Below the pieces are notes generated by a model. It worked only from the letters and a program-made list of their open reading frames with translations. It made no database searches and was not told the DNA's origin. Shown here in pieces: positions 30,181-39,873 of a stretch of 64,000 nucleotides of DNA (position 1 is its first letter; each line of letters starts with the position of its first letter). Source of the stretch: JBGSTR01 sp963707135 (GTDB lineage: Bacteria; Pseudomonadota; Gammaproteobacteria; Chromatiales; Chromatiaceae); contig CAVPOY010000024.1 in the NCBI GenBank assembly GCA_963707135.1, positions 1-64,000 of the forward strand. Direction: 5' to 3'. The position numbers and the translations under genes were made by a program.

Positions 30181-30537
30181 CTAAAGGGGGCTCGCGGCGG
30201 CCTTCGGCACCGGGGCCGGAGCGGACCAGAGGCGCTCCAGGCTGTAGAAGTCGCGAACCTTCGGGAGCATGACATGAACCACGACCCCGTTCAGGTCAAC
30301 CAGGGCCCACTCGCCCTCGTTGACCCCCTCGGTCCCCAGCGGCGTCTCGCCCGCCTCCTTAGCGCGATAGGCCACCGCCTCGGCGACGGCCTTCACGTGT
30401 CGGTCCGAGGTGCCCGACGCGATGATCATGTAGTCGGTGATGGGCGTCTTCCCGCGCACGTCCAGGACCTCGATGTCCCGGGCCTTCATGTCAGTCAGGG
30501 TATCCAGGACCAGTTGCCGAAGTTGCTCGAGCTGCAT
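30181..30537 (-). CDS. rsfS: Ribosome silencing factor RsfS
   Basis: Binds ribosomal protein L14 and blocks subunit joining during slow growth. The start is MQLEQLRQLV, preceded by a GGAG site; an upstream in-frame codon adds six residues without a good site. It is 118 residues with DMKARDIEVLDVRGKTPITD, the MIIASGTSDRHVKAVA block and GEWALVDLNGVVVHVM. It normally pairs with nadD, which lies 240 bases upstream on the same strand. Confidence 0.96.
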   Translation of the reverse strand: MQLEQLRQLVLDTLTDMKARDIEVLDVRGKTPITDYMIIASGTSDRHVKAVAEAVAYRAKEAGETPLGTEGVNEGEWALVDLNGVVVHVMLPKVRDFYSLERLWSAPAPVPKAAASPL

Positions 30538-30776
30538 GCGATCTCCTCTGTTCAACTATCTCGAAGGGTGCCAATGCACCGATTACAACGATGGCCGCGT
30601 GCGGCCGCCCCTCCGTGGCCGGGTCCGGGCAGCGACGGTGCAAGCGTCGCGCCGGACGGTACAGCACCGGCGGCGATGGCCGACGGCGCAACGGAACCCG
30701 CATCCGGCAGGTCCCTGGATCGGAGCCGTCAGTGCACCGCGACCGCGGCGGCACAGAACAGACCCGGTGACTCGAA

Positions 30777-31406
30777 TCATTGGTAGAGCCGCTCGCGCTC
30801 GATGACCGCGAGCACCCCATCGGGAACCAGATACCGCGGGCTGCGGCCCCCGGCGATCAGGCTCCGCAGCCGGGTCGACGATATCTCGAGCTGGGTGACG
30901 TCGTGGAACAGGATACGGCCCGCCGGCGCGCCGGCCAGGTCCTCGCGGCGGTCGCAGGCCCGCGCCGAGACCAGGGCTCCAATCGCCTCGCCTGCCCCCG
31001 AGTCATGGCCCGGGCGGCGCATCACCACGAGGTGCGCGAGCCCGAGAATATCGAGCGGCCGGTGCCAGTCGAGAAAGCCCGCGAACGCATCGTCCCCGAT
31101 CAGCAGGCACAGGGGAACACGCTCGCCGATCTCCTCGCGCAGCGACGCCAACGTGTCGTAGGTATACGAGTCACCCGAGCGCTCGATCTCGCGGGCGTCG
31201 GCGACGAAGCCCTCCTGGCCCGCAATCGCGGCCCGAAGCATCTCCAGGCGCAAGAGCGCGCCGGTCGCCGGGTGCGGCCGGTGGACCGGGCGCTTCAGCG
31301 GCACGAATCGGATCTGATCGAGACCGAGGCCCTGGAGGCAATCGAGGGCCGCACGCAAGTGTCCGAAATGGATGGGGTCGAAGGTGCCGCCGAGAACGCC
31401 GATCAT
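30777..31406 (-). CDS. nadD: Nicotinate-nucleotide adenylyltransferase
   Basis: Makes deamido-NAD from nicotinate mononucleotide and ATP. It is 209 residues: GGTFDPIHFGHLR (nucleotidyltransferase HxGH), the LLIGDDAFAGF block, and ISSTRLR near the C-terminus. Upstream lies proA and downstream rsfS; the nadD-rsfS pairing is standard. Confidence 0.98.
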   Translation of the reverse strand: MIGVLGGTFDPIHFGHLRAALDCLQGLGLDQIRFVPLKRPVHRPHPATGALLRLEMLRAAIAGQEGFVADAREIERSGDSYTYDTLASLREEIGERVPLCLLIGDDAFAGFLDWHRPLDILGLAHLVVMRRPGHDSGAGEAIGALVSARACDRREDLAGAPAGRILFHDVTQLEISSTRLRSLIAGGRSPRYLVPDGVLAVIERERLYQ

Positions 31407-31727
31407 GCGCTCAGTGCGGCGGCGGCCGGGTCGCGGTTGTCATCGCGTAGCCGCATGCCCCGCGACGCGCACCTGTCTTGGGCCGCCAGGTCGGATCACG
31501 CCGCGCGAAACCGGGCTGATCGACGGCCGTAGGGCGCTTGGGTTCGAGCCTGACGCAATTGCTCCTATCCAGACTGCTCTCGTTGGCGGATACCGAAAAG
31601 TTAGCAGAATTCCCGACGGTTGTCGTTTCAATCTCCACTCGGGGAACAGTCGATCCATTGCCGCCCCCAAATGGGGCATGGATAGCGAGCTTCCCGGTTT
31701 CAGGTCGCCCCGCTCTCCGATCGCCGA
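31407..31727. other. Intergenic region nadD / proA
   Basis: 321 bases between proA and nadD on the minus strand. I see no frame with family similarity. The base composition is less GC-rich in the middle than the flanking genes, which fits promoter or untranslated sequence. No clear terminator hairpin was found. Confidence 0.35.
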
Positions 31728-33002
31728 TCAGCCACGAACCTCGCCGTTGCCGAGGACCACGAATTTCACCGAGGTCAGGCCCTCGAGCCCGACCGGCCCG
31801 CGGGCGTGGAATTTGTCGGTGCTGATGCCGATCTCCGCGCCGAGGCCGTACTCGAAGCCGTCGGCGAACCGGGTCGAGGCGTTGACCATCACGGAGCTGG
31901 AGTCCACCTCGCGCAGGAAGCGCCGCGCCCGGGTGTAGTCCTCGGTGACGATCGCATCCGTATGTGCGGACCCATAGCGGGTGATGTGCTCGATGGCGGC
32001 ATCGAGCCCGGACACGACGCGAACCGCCAGGATCGGGGCCAGGTACTCGGCGCCCCAGTCCTCTTCCGTGGCCGGGAGCGCATAGGGCAGGATCTCTCGC
32101 GTCCGAGGACAGCCGCGCAGTTCGACACCCTTCTCGCGGTACGCCGCGCCAAGTCGGGGCAGCACTTGCAGCGCGACCTGCTCGTCCACCAAGAGCGTCT
32201 CCATGGTGTTGCAGGTGCCGTAGCGCTGGGTCTTGGCATTCAGCGCCACGTTGAAGGCCTTCTCCGGGTCGGCGCCGGCGTCGATATAGACGTGACAAAC
32301 GCCGTCCAGGTGCTTGATCACCGGAACCCTGGCCTCCCGGCTGATGCGCTCGATCAGGCCCTTCCCGCCCCGAGGGATGATCACGTCCACGAATTCCGGC
32401 ATTGCGATCATCGCACCGACCGCGGCCCTGTCCCGGGTCGCGACCACCTGCACCCCGTCCGCCGGGAGTCCCGCCGCGCCGAGACCCTGCTGGATGCAGG
32501 CCGCTATGGCCTGGTTCGACGCGAAGGCCTCGGAGCCCCCGCGCAGCACCGTCGCGTTGCCGGACTTCAGGCACAGGCCGGCGGCATCGGCCGTGACGTT
32601 CGGCCGCGACTCGTAAATGATGCCGACCACGCCGAGCGGGACCCGCATCCGGCCAACCTGTATGCCGGAGGGGCGATAACTGAGGCCGGTGATCTCGCCC
32701 ACCGGGTCCGGCAGGGCCGCGATCTGCCGCAGGCCATCGATCATGCCGTCGATTCGACCCGCCGTAAGCTCGAGCCGGTCGAGCAGCGCCGCGTCGAGGC
32801 CCTTTGCCGCGCCGGCGACAAGGTCGACCCGGTTGGCCTCCGCGATGGCATCCCGGTGGCTGTCCAAGGCGTCGGCGATCGCCGACAGCGCCGCGTCCTT
32901 CTCCCGCGTGCTTGCGCGCGCCAGCGCCCGGGAAGCCTCGCGGGCCCGGCGGCCCAGGTCGCGCATGTAGCCGACGACGTCTGAGATCTCGATTTCGCTC
33001 AT
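31728..33002 (-). CDS. proA: Gamma-glutamyl phosphate reductase
   Basis: NADPH-dependent second step of proline synthesis (gamma-glutamyl phosphate to glutamate semialdehyde). It is 424 residues, an aldehyde-dehydrogenase fold with LGVVGIIYESRPNVTADAA, LKSGNATVLRGG, IPRGGKGLI, the catalytic cysteine in YGTCNTMETLLV, and GLGAEIGISTDKFHARGPVGLE near the end (split by no gaps). It lies between holA and nadD on the same strand; in gammaproteobacteria proA often lies in this cluster. Confidence 0.98.
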   Translation of the reverse strand: MSEIEISDVVGYMRDLGRRAREASRALARASTREKDAALSAIADALDSHRDAIAEANRVDLVAGAAKGLDAALLDRLELTAGRIDGMIDGLRQIAALPDPVGEITGLSYRPSGIQVGRMRVPLGVVGIIYESRPNVTADAAGLCLKSGNATVLRGGSEAFASNQAIAACIQQGLGAAGLPADGVQVVATRDRAAVGAMIAMPEFVDVIIPRGGKGLIERISREARVPVIKHLDGVCHVYIDAGADPEKAFNVALNAKTQRYGTCNTMETLLVDEQVALQVLPRLGAAYREKGVELRGCPRTREILPYALPATEEDWGAEYLAPILAVRVVSGLDAAIEHITRYGSAHTDAIVTEDYTRARRFLREVDSSSVMVNASTRFADGFEYGLGAEIGISTDKFHARGPVGLEGLTSVKFVVLGNGEVRG

Positions 33003-33058
33003 CGTGAAACTGCTTTCGAATCAGGGGTTGGCAGCATATCAGCTTTCGTAGGGCCCTT

Positions 33059-34090
33059 TCAGAATCGAGGGTCCAGACCGGGCGCGCCGGGACCAGCGGC
33101 CAGGGCATCGGCGACTACGGTGAGCCGTTGCCAGGGGTCCCCCGCCGCGAGCCCCTTGATCGCCCGGTCAACGGTCGCGCACCGGCGCAGCAGCTCGCGG
33201 AGAAAAGGCAGCGGCAACCGGTGCAGTGCGCGCTCGATCTGATCGAAGCGGGAACGTGGCACCCGGTGAGCGGTCAGCACCTGGGCTGGGGAGGCGCGCC
33301 GAACCTTCGCGCCCGCCGCCTCGGTCAGCATCCGGAGCTCACGGGCGATGACCCACAGGACCAGCACATCGGCGATGCCCTCCCCGCGCAACACCGACAG
33401 CACCCGCTGAACCCGGGCCCGATCGCCGGCGAGCGCGGCATCGGTCAGGGCGAAGAGATCGAATCGGGCGCTGTCCGCGACCGCGCCGATCAGATCATCG
33501 AGGCGCAACGGCCCCGGCTCATGCAGCAGCCCGATCTTTTCGACCTCCTGGGCGGCGGCCATCAGATTGCCCTCGGCGCGCTCCGCGAGAAGCGCCGCCA
33601 CGCCGGGCTCAGGGTCGAGGCCGATGGCCCGCAGCCGTTGGGCGAGCCATTGCTCCAGCTCGCGCTCCCTGAGCGGCCAGACCTGAACCACGACCCCGAG
33701 CGTATCCAGCTCCTTCGCCCATTGGGCCTTGAGTTCGGTCCGATCGAGGGCCGGCGCGACCATCAGCAGCAGATTGTCGGGGCATGGCCGGGCGCCATAG
33801 CGCCTCAGCGCGGCGGCGCCTTCCTTCCCGAGCTTGGCGGTGGAGACCCGCAGCTCGATCAGCTTGCGCGGCGAGAACAAGGACGGGCTGTCCGCGGCGG
33901 CGGCCAGGGCGGCCCAGTCGAAGCCGCCGTCCTGCTCGAGCACCTCGCGCTCGTAGCCCTCGTCCAGCGCGCGCTTCCGCACCAGCCGAGCGGCCTCGCC
34001 GAGCTGATAGGGCTCGTCGCCGCAGATCAGGTAGACGGGCGCGAAGCCGCGTGAGAGCTGACCCGCAAGCTGAGCGAATCGCACCTGCAT
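33059..34090 (-). CDS. holA: DNA polymerase III delta subunit
   Basis: The clamp-loader subunit that opens the beta clamp. It is 343 residues, with VYLICGDEPYQLGEAARLVR at the start, the GGFDWAALA region and the SLFSPRKLIELR block, an AAA+-like fold without a Walker motif, as expected for delta. It is downstream of lptE in the leuS-lptE-holA order typical of gammaproteobacteria. Confidence 0.96.
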   Translation of the reverse strand: MQVRFAQLAGQLSRGFAPVYLICGDEPYQLGEAARLVRKRALDEGYEREVLEQDGGFDWAALAAAADSPSLFSPRKLIELRVSTAKLGKEGAAALRRYGARPCPDNLLLMVAPALDRTELKAQWAKELDTLGVVVQVWPLRERELEQWLAQRLRAIGLDPEPGVAALLAERAEGNLMAAAQEVEKIGLLHEPGPLRLDDLIGAVADSARFDLFALTDAALAGDRARVQRVLSVLRGEGIADVLVLWVIARELRMLTEAAGAKVRRASPAQVLTAHRVPRSRFDQIERALHRLPLPFLRELLRRCATVDRAIKGLAAGDPWQRLTVVADALAAGPGAPGLDPRF

Positions 34091-34108
34091 GGGCGACGCG
34101 TCCGAGCC

Positions 34109-34624
34109 CTAGAGCAGCACCGCACGCAGCCGCATCAGTATACGATCGGCGGCGTCGACGGCGAGGTCGCTGAAAATCATCTCCTCCTCCAACTGCTTGC
34201 CCAGTACCTCGACGTCCGGGTTGTCGAAGTTGCGGATAAGGTCCAGGGTCTGAGGCGGCACCAACTGGCGCCCGTCCGCGCCGACGGCATCGAACCGGAC
34301 GAGGTAGTGGAGCTCATACGCCAGGATCTTGCCATTGGCATCGACGGCGGCGACTCGGTTGGTGCGGTCTTCGGAGAGGATGCGCAGTATCAGCCGGGCG
34401 TCGGCGGCGTTAGAGGCGAGGCGGACGGAACCGCCCCGGATCTGATCTTCGATCGCTCGGCGAACCGCGGACCCCGCGGGGGCCTGGATATACATCGGGC
34501 TCAGCTCCGCCGGAATCTCGACCGCACCGCGCAGGTGGAATCCGCAGCCGGCGAGCGCCAGCGGCATCAGGAAGGCCAGGATCGCCCACCTCAGCCCACG
34601 GACCAAGGGGCTACTCGACGGCAA
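34109..34624 (-). CDS. lptE: LPS-assembly lipoprotein LptE
   Basis: The outer-membrane lipoprotein that plugs the LptD barrel. It is 171 residues. The signal ends in a lipobox (LALAGC) followed by GFHLRG, the conserved LptE start. Its ATG overlaps the leuS stop by 14 bases, so translation is coupled to leuS. LptD is in the same window but in another operon. Confidence 0.95.
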   Translation of the reverse strand: MPSSSPLVRGLRWAILAFLMPLALAGCGFHLRGAVEIPAELSPMYIQAPAGSAVRRAIEDQIRGGSVRLASNAADARLILRILSEDRTNRVAAVDANGKILAYELHYLVRFDAVGADGRQLVPPQTLDLIRNFDNPDVEVLGKQLEEEMIFSDLAVDAADRILMRLRAVLL

Positions 34625-37182
34625 CGATGTTCACCAGCTTGCCGGGGACCACGATGACCTTTCGCACCACGCGTCCCTCGGTAAACCGCCGCACGTTTGC
34701 GTTCGCGAGCGCGGACTGCTCCACCACCGACCGCTCGGCATCGGCCGGCACCTGAATCTCTGCCGCGCACTTTTCCGTTGACCTGAACCACGTACCCGAC
34801 CGTCTCCTGCCGCAGGGCCTCGCCGTCGACGACCGGCCAATCGGAGTCGAGAATGTCCTCGCCGAAACCCAGCTGCCGCCACAGGTGGTGGGAGACGTGC
34901 GGCGCGATCGGGCCGAGCAGGCGCAGCACGATGCCGAGACCCTCGCGCCGCACCGCCGCCGCGGATGCGGTGTCCTCGAGCCGGTAGAGCACATTGGTGA
35001 TCGACATGCAGCCGGAGACCACGGTGTTGAACTGGTGGCGCTGGTAGTCGAAGAGCGCCTTCTTCAGGGCGCCGTGGATCTCGCGCCGCGCCGAACGGGC
35101 GGCCGGCTCCAGCTCAGCCGTGGGTATCGACGAGGCCGCCGGCGCCTCGGCGGCCGCCATCGCCAGTGACCAGAGGCGCTTGAGGAACCGGTACGCGCCC
35201 TCGACGCCCTCGTCGTTCCACTCCAGGGACTGGTCGGGCGGCGAGGTGAACATGGTGTAGAGCCGCACGGTGTCGGCGCCGTATTGCTCGATCAGGGCCT
35301 GGGGGTCCACGCCGTTGTTCTTCGACTTGGACATCTTCTCGATGCCACCGAAGGTCACTGGCTCGCCGTCGGACTTCAGCACCGCCCGCACCACCCGGCC
35401 CCTGTCGTCACGCTCGACCCGGACGTCAGACGGGTTGAACCATTGCCGGCGTCCGCTCCAGGACTCTTCCCGATACCATGTCTCGGCGACCACCATGCCC
35501 TGAGTCAGCAGGTTCGTGAACGGCTCGTCGCAGTCCACGAGGCCCTCGTCGCGCATCAGCTTGTGAAAGAACCGGGCATAGAGCAGGTGCAGCACCGCGT
35601 GCTCGATTCCGCCCACGTACTGGTCCACCGGCAGCCAGTAGCAGGCGCGCTCGTCGAGCATCGCCGCGTCGCAGTCGGCCGAGCAGTATCGGGCGTAGTA
35701 CCAGCTCGACTCGACGAAGGTGTCGAAGGTGTCGGTCTCGCGGGTCTCGCCGTTGCCGAGGTCCGAGAATTCGGGCATTCGCTTCAGCGGTGACCCGGAG
35801 CCGTCGACCACCACGTCTTCCGGGAGCCGCACCGGCAGATCGGTTTCGGCGCGGATGGCTCCGTCGGCGCCGATCACCACGGGAATCGGGCAGCCCCAAT
35901 ACCGCTGGCGAGAGACACCCCAGTCGCGCAGCCGGAAGTTGACCCGCCGCTCGCCCCTGCCGTGCTCGGCGAGCCAGACCGCGATCGCGTCGAACGCCTG
36001 CTCGAAGGTCAGCCCGTCGAAGGGGCCGGAGTTCCGAAGTATCCCCTTCTCGACGTAGGCGCCCTCGCCGATCCCACACGGGGCGCCGTCGCTGGAGTAG
36101 ACGACCTGCCGCTTGGGGATGCCGTAGCGCTCGGCGAACTCCCAGTCGCGTTGGTCATGTGCCGGCACGGCCATGACGGCCCCGGTGCCATAGCCCATGA
36201 GCACGAAATTCGCGGCGTATACCGGGACGGACTCCCCCGTGACCGGGTGGATCGCGTTCAGGCCCAGCGGGTAGCCCCGCTTTTCCATGGTCTCGATCTC
36301 GGCCTCCGAGACGCCGCCCCTGGCGGCACGAGTCTATGAAATCGGCGAGCCCCGGGTCATCCCGCGGCCGCGCGCCGGGCCAGCGGGTGCTCGGCGGCCA
36401 CGGCCACGTAGGTGACGCCCATGAGGGTGTCCGGGCGGGTGGTGTAAATCCCGAGGTGCTCGTCCGAGCCCTCGATACCGAACTCCATGTAGACCCCTTC
36501 GGAGCGCCCGATCCAGTTGCGCTGCATGGTGCGGACCTGGTCCGGCCAACCGTCCAGCCCGTCGATCGCGTCCAGGAGCTCTTGGGCGTAGTCGGTGATT
36601 CGAACGAACCACTGCTGGATCTCGCGCTTCTCGACCGGCGCGCCGGAGCGCCACCCCTTGCCGTCGATGACCTGCTCGTTGGCCAGCACCGTCTGGTCAA
36701 CCGGATCCCAGTTGACCGTGGCCGTCGCGCGGTAGGCGAGCCCCTTGGCCATCAGGCGGGTAAACAGCCACTGCTCCCAGCGATAGTAGTCCGGGTCGCA
36801 GGTGGCCAGTTCCCGGTCCCAGTCATAACCGAACCCCAGACGGCGTCAGCTGCCCCCGCATGTAGTCGACGTTGGAGCGGGTCCAGCGCGAGGGCGGGAC
36901 GCCCTGCTTGATGGCCGCGTTCTCCGCCGGCAGACCGAAGGCGTCCCAACCCATCGGCTGGAGCACGTTCTTGCCGAGCATCCGCTGGTAGCGGGCAATG
37001 ACGTCGCCGATGGTGTAGTTGCGCACATGCCCCATATGCAGCCGACCGGAGGGGTACGGGAACATGGACAGGCAATAGAACTTCTCCCGCGACGGGTCCT
37101 CGACAGCCTTGAAAGTCTTGCGCTCCTCCCAATAGGTTTGGGCCGCGGCCTCGATTGAGCGCGGATCGTAGTCGGTCTGCAT
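34611..37182 (-). CDS. leuS: Leucyl-tRNA synthetase (interrupted by four apparent +1 insertions)
   Basis: Class I synthetase charging tRNA-Leu. Conserved parts are spread over three frames: the HMGH motif near the N-terminus, the editing (CP1) domain, KMSKS (IEKMSKSKNN) and a C-terminal domain ending VPGKLVNIVAVE. Four single extra bases, near 36842, 36361, 36322 and 34764, break the frame. Removing them gives 855 residues, almost the E. coli length, with no lost conserved residue. Each extra base can be placed between two codons. Because the enzyme is essential, I read these as sequence errors, not a pseudogene. The start MQTDYDPRSIEAAAQ at 37182 matches the family. Confidence 0.93.
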
Positions 37183-37373
37183 TCGGAATCGGTCCTTCGT
37201 ACGAGGGGATCTGGCTCGAAGCCGCAAGCATAACGCAGCGGACTCCGGCACGGCGACCGGCGCCGGGCCACACCGGTCTCATCCTTCTTTGCCAGAACCC
37301 TAGGTTCGGGCACACTTGGGGGCAGACCCGGGCCTGCGGCACCGGGTTCAATCAAGCCACCCGGAGGCCCTTA

Positions 37374-37919
37374 ATGAGCGAGCAAGAAAACAAAGAGGGC
37401 ATCGACAAGCTGGTCGACGCCTACGAGCGAATACTCAAGCACACCCACGAGTCCATCGAGGAGGCGCAAAAGGAATCCATTCCGCGGTTCAGGGAGATGC
37501 TGGACAAGGCCCGGGACCAGATGGTCGAGCTCGGCGAGCTGAGCCGAGAGGAGGCCCAGAAGGTATCCGATTATGTACGCCGGGATGTGGAGGATGCGGC
37601 GAGCTACATCGCCGATACCGGCCAGGACATCCGAGACTGGTGGCGCTTCGACATGCAACTCATGGAGCAGCGGATGATGGAGATGTTCGCCCGGGTCGCC
37701 GACCAGACCAGCCTCCAGCTCGCCCAGTGGGCCGAGAGCGCCCGCCAGATGAGCCTCTACCAGGCCGGCGAGGTGACGGGGCCGGGCACGCTGGTCTGCG
37801 ACAAATGCGGGGCCGAGACGCACTTCGTGAAGGCCGGTCGCATCCCCACCTGCGCGGACTGCGGGGGCACGACCTTCACCCGCCGCGCGGACGAGGACGC
37901 CGACAAGAACCGGGCCTGA
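37374..37919 (+). CDS. YbeL-type zinc-ribbon protein (DUF1451)
   Basis: A cytoplasmic protein of 181 residues of unknown function. The N-terminal three quarters are charged and helical, probably coiled coil (LVDAYERILKHTHESIEE...). The C-terminus holds a zinc ribbon: CDKCGAETHF and CADCGGTTF, a CxxC pair each. It is divergent from leuS, as ybeL is in E. coli, which supports the assignment. Confidence 0.88.
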   Translation: MSEQENKEGIDKLVDAYERILKHTHESIEEAQKESIPRFREMLDKARDQMVELGELSREEAQKVSDYVRRDVEDAASYIADTGQDIRDWWRFDMQLMEQRMMEMFARVADQTSLQLAQWAESARQMSLYQAGEVTGPGTLVCDKCGAETHFVKAGRIPTCADCGGTTFTRRADEDADKNRA

Positions 37920-37985
37920 CGCCACCGACCTGCAACGGCTGGAAATCCGCCGGTGCGGCGCTTATAGTTCGCAGCTCGCGTCATG

Positions 37986-38180
37986 CCCCGCGGGAGAGGC
38001 CGGTCTCGACCGGCGCCGAAGGCGCAACACCGCCCGGAATCGCTCAGGCAAAAGGACCGCGGGGCTATAGACCGACTCTGGAGAGTGGCCGCCGCCTGTT
38101 TGGCGGGGCCCACCGACGGGGCAGCCGCGCCGGCAGCAAGACCGCCGCGCGGCAAAACTCTCAGGTCTAGGACAGAGGGG
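37986..38180 (+). ncRNA. Tandem glycine riboswitch upstream of gcvT
   Basis: Two glycine aptamers in a row. The first spans about 37986-38064, closed by CCCCGCGG / CCGCGGGG, with a CGGGAGAGGCC start and the CTCAGGCAAAAGGACCG core. The second spans about 38075-38180, with CTCTGGAGAG, a P3 arm around 38110-38145 and the GCAAAACTCTCAGG core ending in GGACAGAGGGG. The short linker and the repeated GGAGAG / CTCAGGCAAAA signatures are those of gcvT riboswitches. Glycine binding would turn on the cleavage-system operon. No U-rich terminator is evident after it, so control may be at translation initiation. Confidence 0.93.
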
Positions 38181-38283
38181 CGACATCCGGCGGCCACGCG
38201 CCGCCGGGCCGTTCCTGAGCGTCTATGAGCCGCCCGAGCGGCCAGCGTTAGTGTCGGCCCCGTCAAGTCAATCGGAGAGTCGG

Positions 38284-39376
38284 ATGGGATTGCGCACCCC
38301 CCTGCACGCCGAGCATGAGCGCCTGGGCGCCCGCATCGTCCCGTTTGGCGGCTGGGACATGCCCCTGCACTACGGCTCCCAGATCGAGGAGCACCACGCC
38401 GTCCGCCGCGACGCCGGCATGTTCGACGTCTCCCACATGCGCCCGGTGGATATCGAGGGCCCGGACGCCCTCGCCTTCCTGCGCCATCTGCTGGCCAACG
38501 ACGTCGGCAAGCTCAACGACCCCGGCAAGGCCCTCTACGGCTGCATGCTGAACGACCGCGGCGGCGTCGTCGACGATCTCATCGTCTACTACCGCGGTCC
38601 CGGTCGCTATCGCGCGGTCGTCAATGCGGGCACCGCGGATAAAGACTGCGCCTGGATGGCGGACAAGTCCGCCGCCTTCGAGGTGGCGATCGCCCGCCGC
38701 GATGATCTGGCGATGATCGCCGTCCAGGGCCCGAACGCCCGGACCCGTTCGGAGCCAATTCTGCCGTCGGACTGTCGGGAATCGGCGATGGGGCTCAAGC
38801 CCTTCTTCGCCGCCGAGGGTTCACGCTGGTTCGTCGGTCGGACCGGATACACGGGGGAGGACGGCTTCGAGCTGATCCTGCCGGCCGAGGAGGCGGTGGC
38901 TGCCTGGCGGGCGCTTGGCGACGCCGGGGTGCGACCCTGCGGGCTCGGCGCGCGGGATACGCTGCGCCTTGAGGCCGGAATGAACCTTTACGGACAGGAC
39001 ATGGACGAGGATATCGACCCGCTTCAGTCCGGTCTGGGCTGGACCGTGGCCTGGGAGCCGGAGAATCGGGCGTTCATCGGCCGAGGTCCACTGGAGGCGC
39101 TGAGAGCCGACCCGGCCCGCCGCGACTTCGTCGGGTTGCTATTGACCGGACGAGGCGTGCTGCGAGGCCACCAGCGAGTGCTCTCCGGCGGACGGGACGT
39201 CGGCGAGATCTACCTCGGGCGGCTTCTCGCCGACGCTCGAACGCTCGATCGCGCTCGCCCGCGTCGAGCCCGGAATCGGCGAGGCCTGCGAGGTGGAGAT
39301 CCGCGGCAAACCCGTCGCGGCACGCGTGGTCAAGCCGCCCTTCGTCCGAAACGGGCAAGCTCGCATCGCCGTCTGA
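38284..39376 (+). CDS. gcvT: Glycine cleavage system T protein (one apparent +1 insertion)
   Basis: The aminomethyltransferase that passes the methylene group from lipoyl-GcvH to tetrahydrofolate and releases ammonia. The start MGLRTPLHAEH has a GGAGAG site. Conserved: FGGWDMPLHYGSQIEEH, MFDVSHM, GYTGEDGFELI, ARDTLRLEAGMNLYGQDM. An extra C near 39213 shifts the frame; beyond it the protein continues SGGFSPTLERSIALA to RNGQARIAV and a TGA at 39374. Corrected length 363 residues, the usual size. Confidence 0.94.
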
Positions 39377-39430
39377 CGCGCCCGGCGTCGGTCCGCGGTC
39401 GGCCCATTGAACCCTGACCAGGAGAGAACC

Positions 39431-39823
39431 ATGAGCGATGTCCCAGCCGAACTGAGATACACCAAGAGTCACGAATGGGTGAAGGACAACGGTGACGGAA
39501 CGGCCACCGTCGGAATCACCGACCACGCCCAGGACGCGCTCGGCGATATCGTCTTCGTCGAGGTCCCGGAGGTCGGGCGGGAGGTCGCCGCCGGCGAGGC
39601 CTGCGCGGTCGTCGAGTCCGTGAAGGCCGCATCCGACATCTACGCGCCCGTGGCGGGCGAGGTCATCGAGGCCAACGGCGGCCTCGCCGACACCCCGGAG
39701 GCCATCAACAGCGGCCCTTACACCGAGGGCTGGATTTTCAGGCTGAAGCTCGCCGACGCCGGGGCGCTCGCCGCTCTGATGGACGCGGCCGGCTATCAGC
39801 AGGCCGTCGAGGACGAGGCCTGA
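39431..39823 (+). CDS. gcvH: Glycine cleavage system H protein
   Basis: The lipoyl carrier of the glycine cleavage complex. It is 130 residues, starting MSDVPAELRYTKSHEWV after a GGAGAG site. The lipoyl-lysine is Lys65 in VVESVKAASD. It is part of the riboswitch-controlled gcv operon. Confidence 0.98.
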   Translation: MSDVPAELRYTKSHEWVKDNGDGTATVGITDHAQDALGDIVFVEVPEVGREVAAGEACAVVESVKAASDIYAPVAGEVIEANGGLADTPEAINSGPYTEGWIFRLKLADAGALAALMDAAGYQQAVEDEA

Positions 39824-39873
39824 CGCGCCCACCCAGCTAACCGGCCCGTATCCCGGGCCCCGGATTCCGGACC

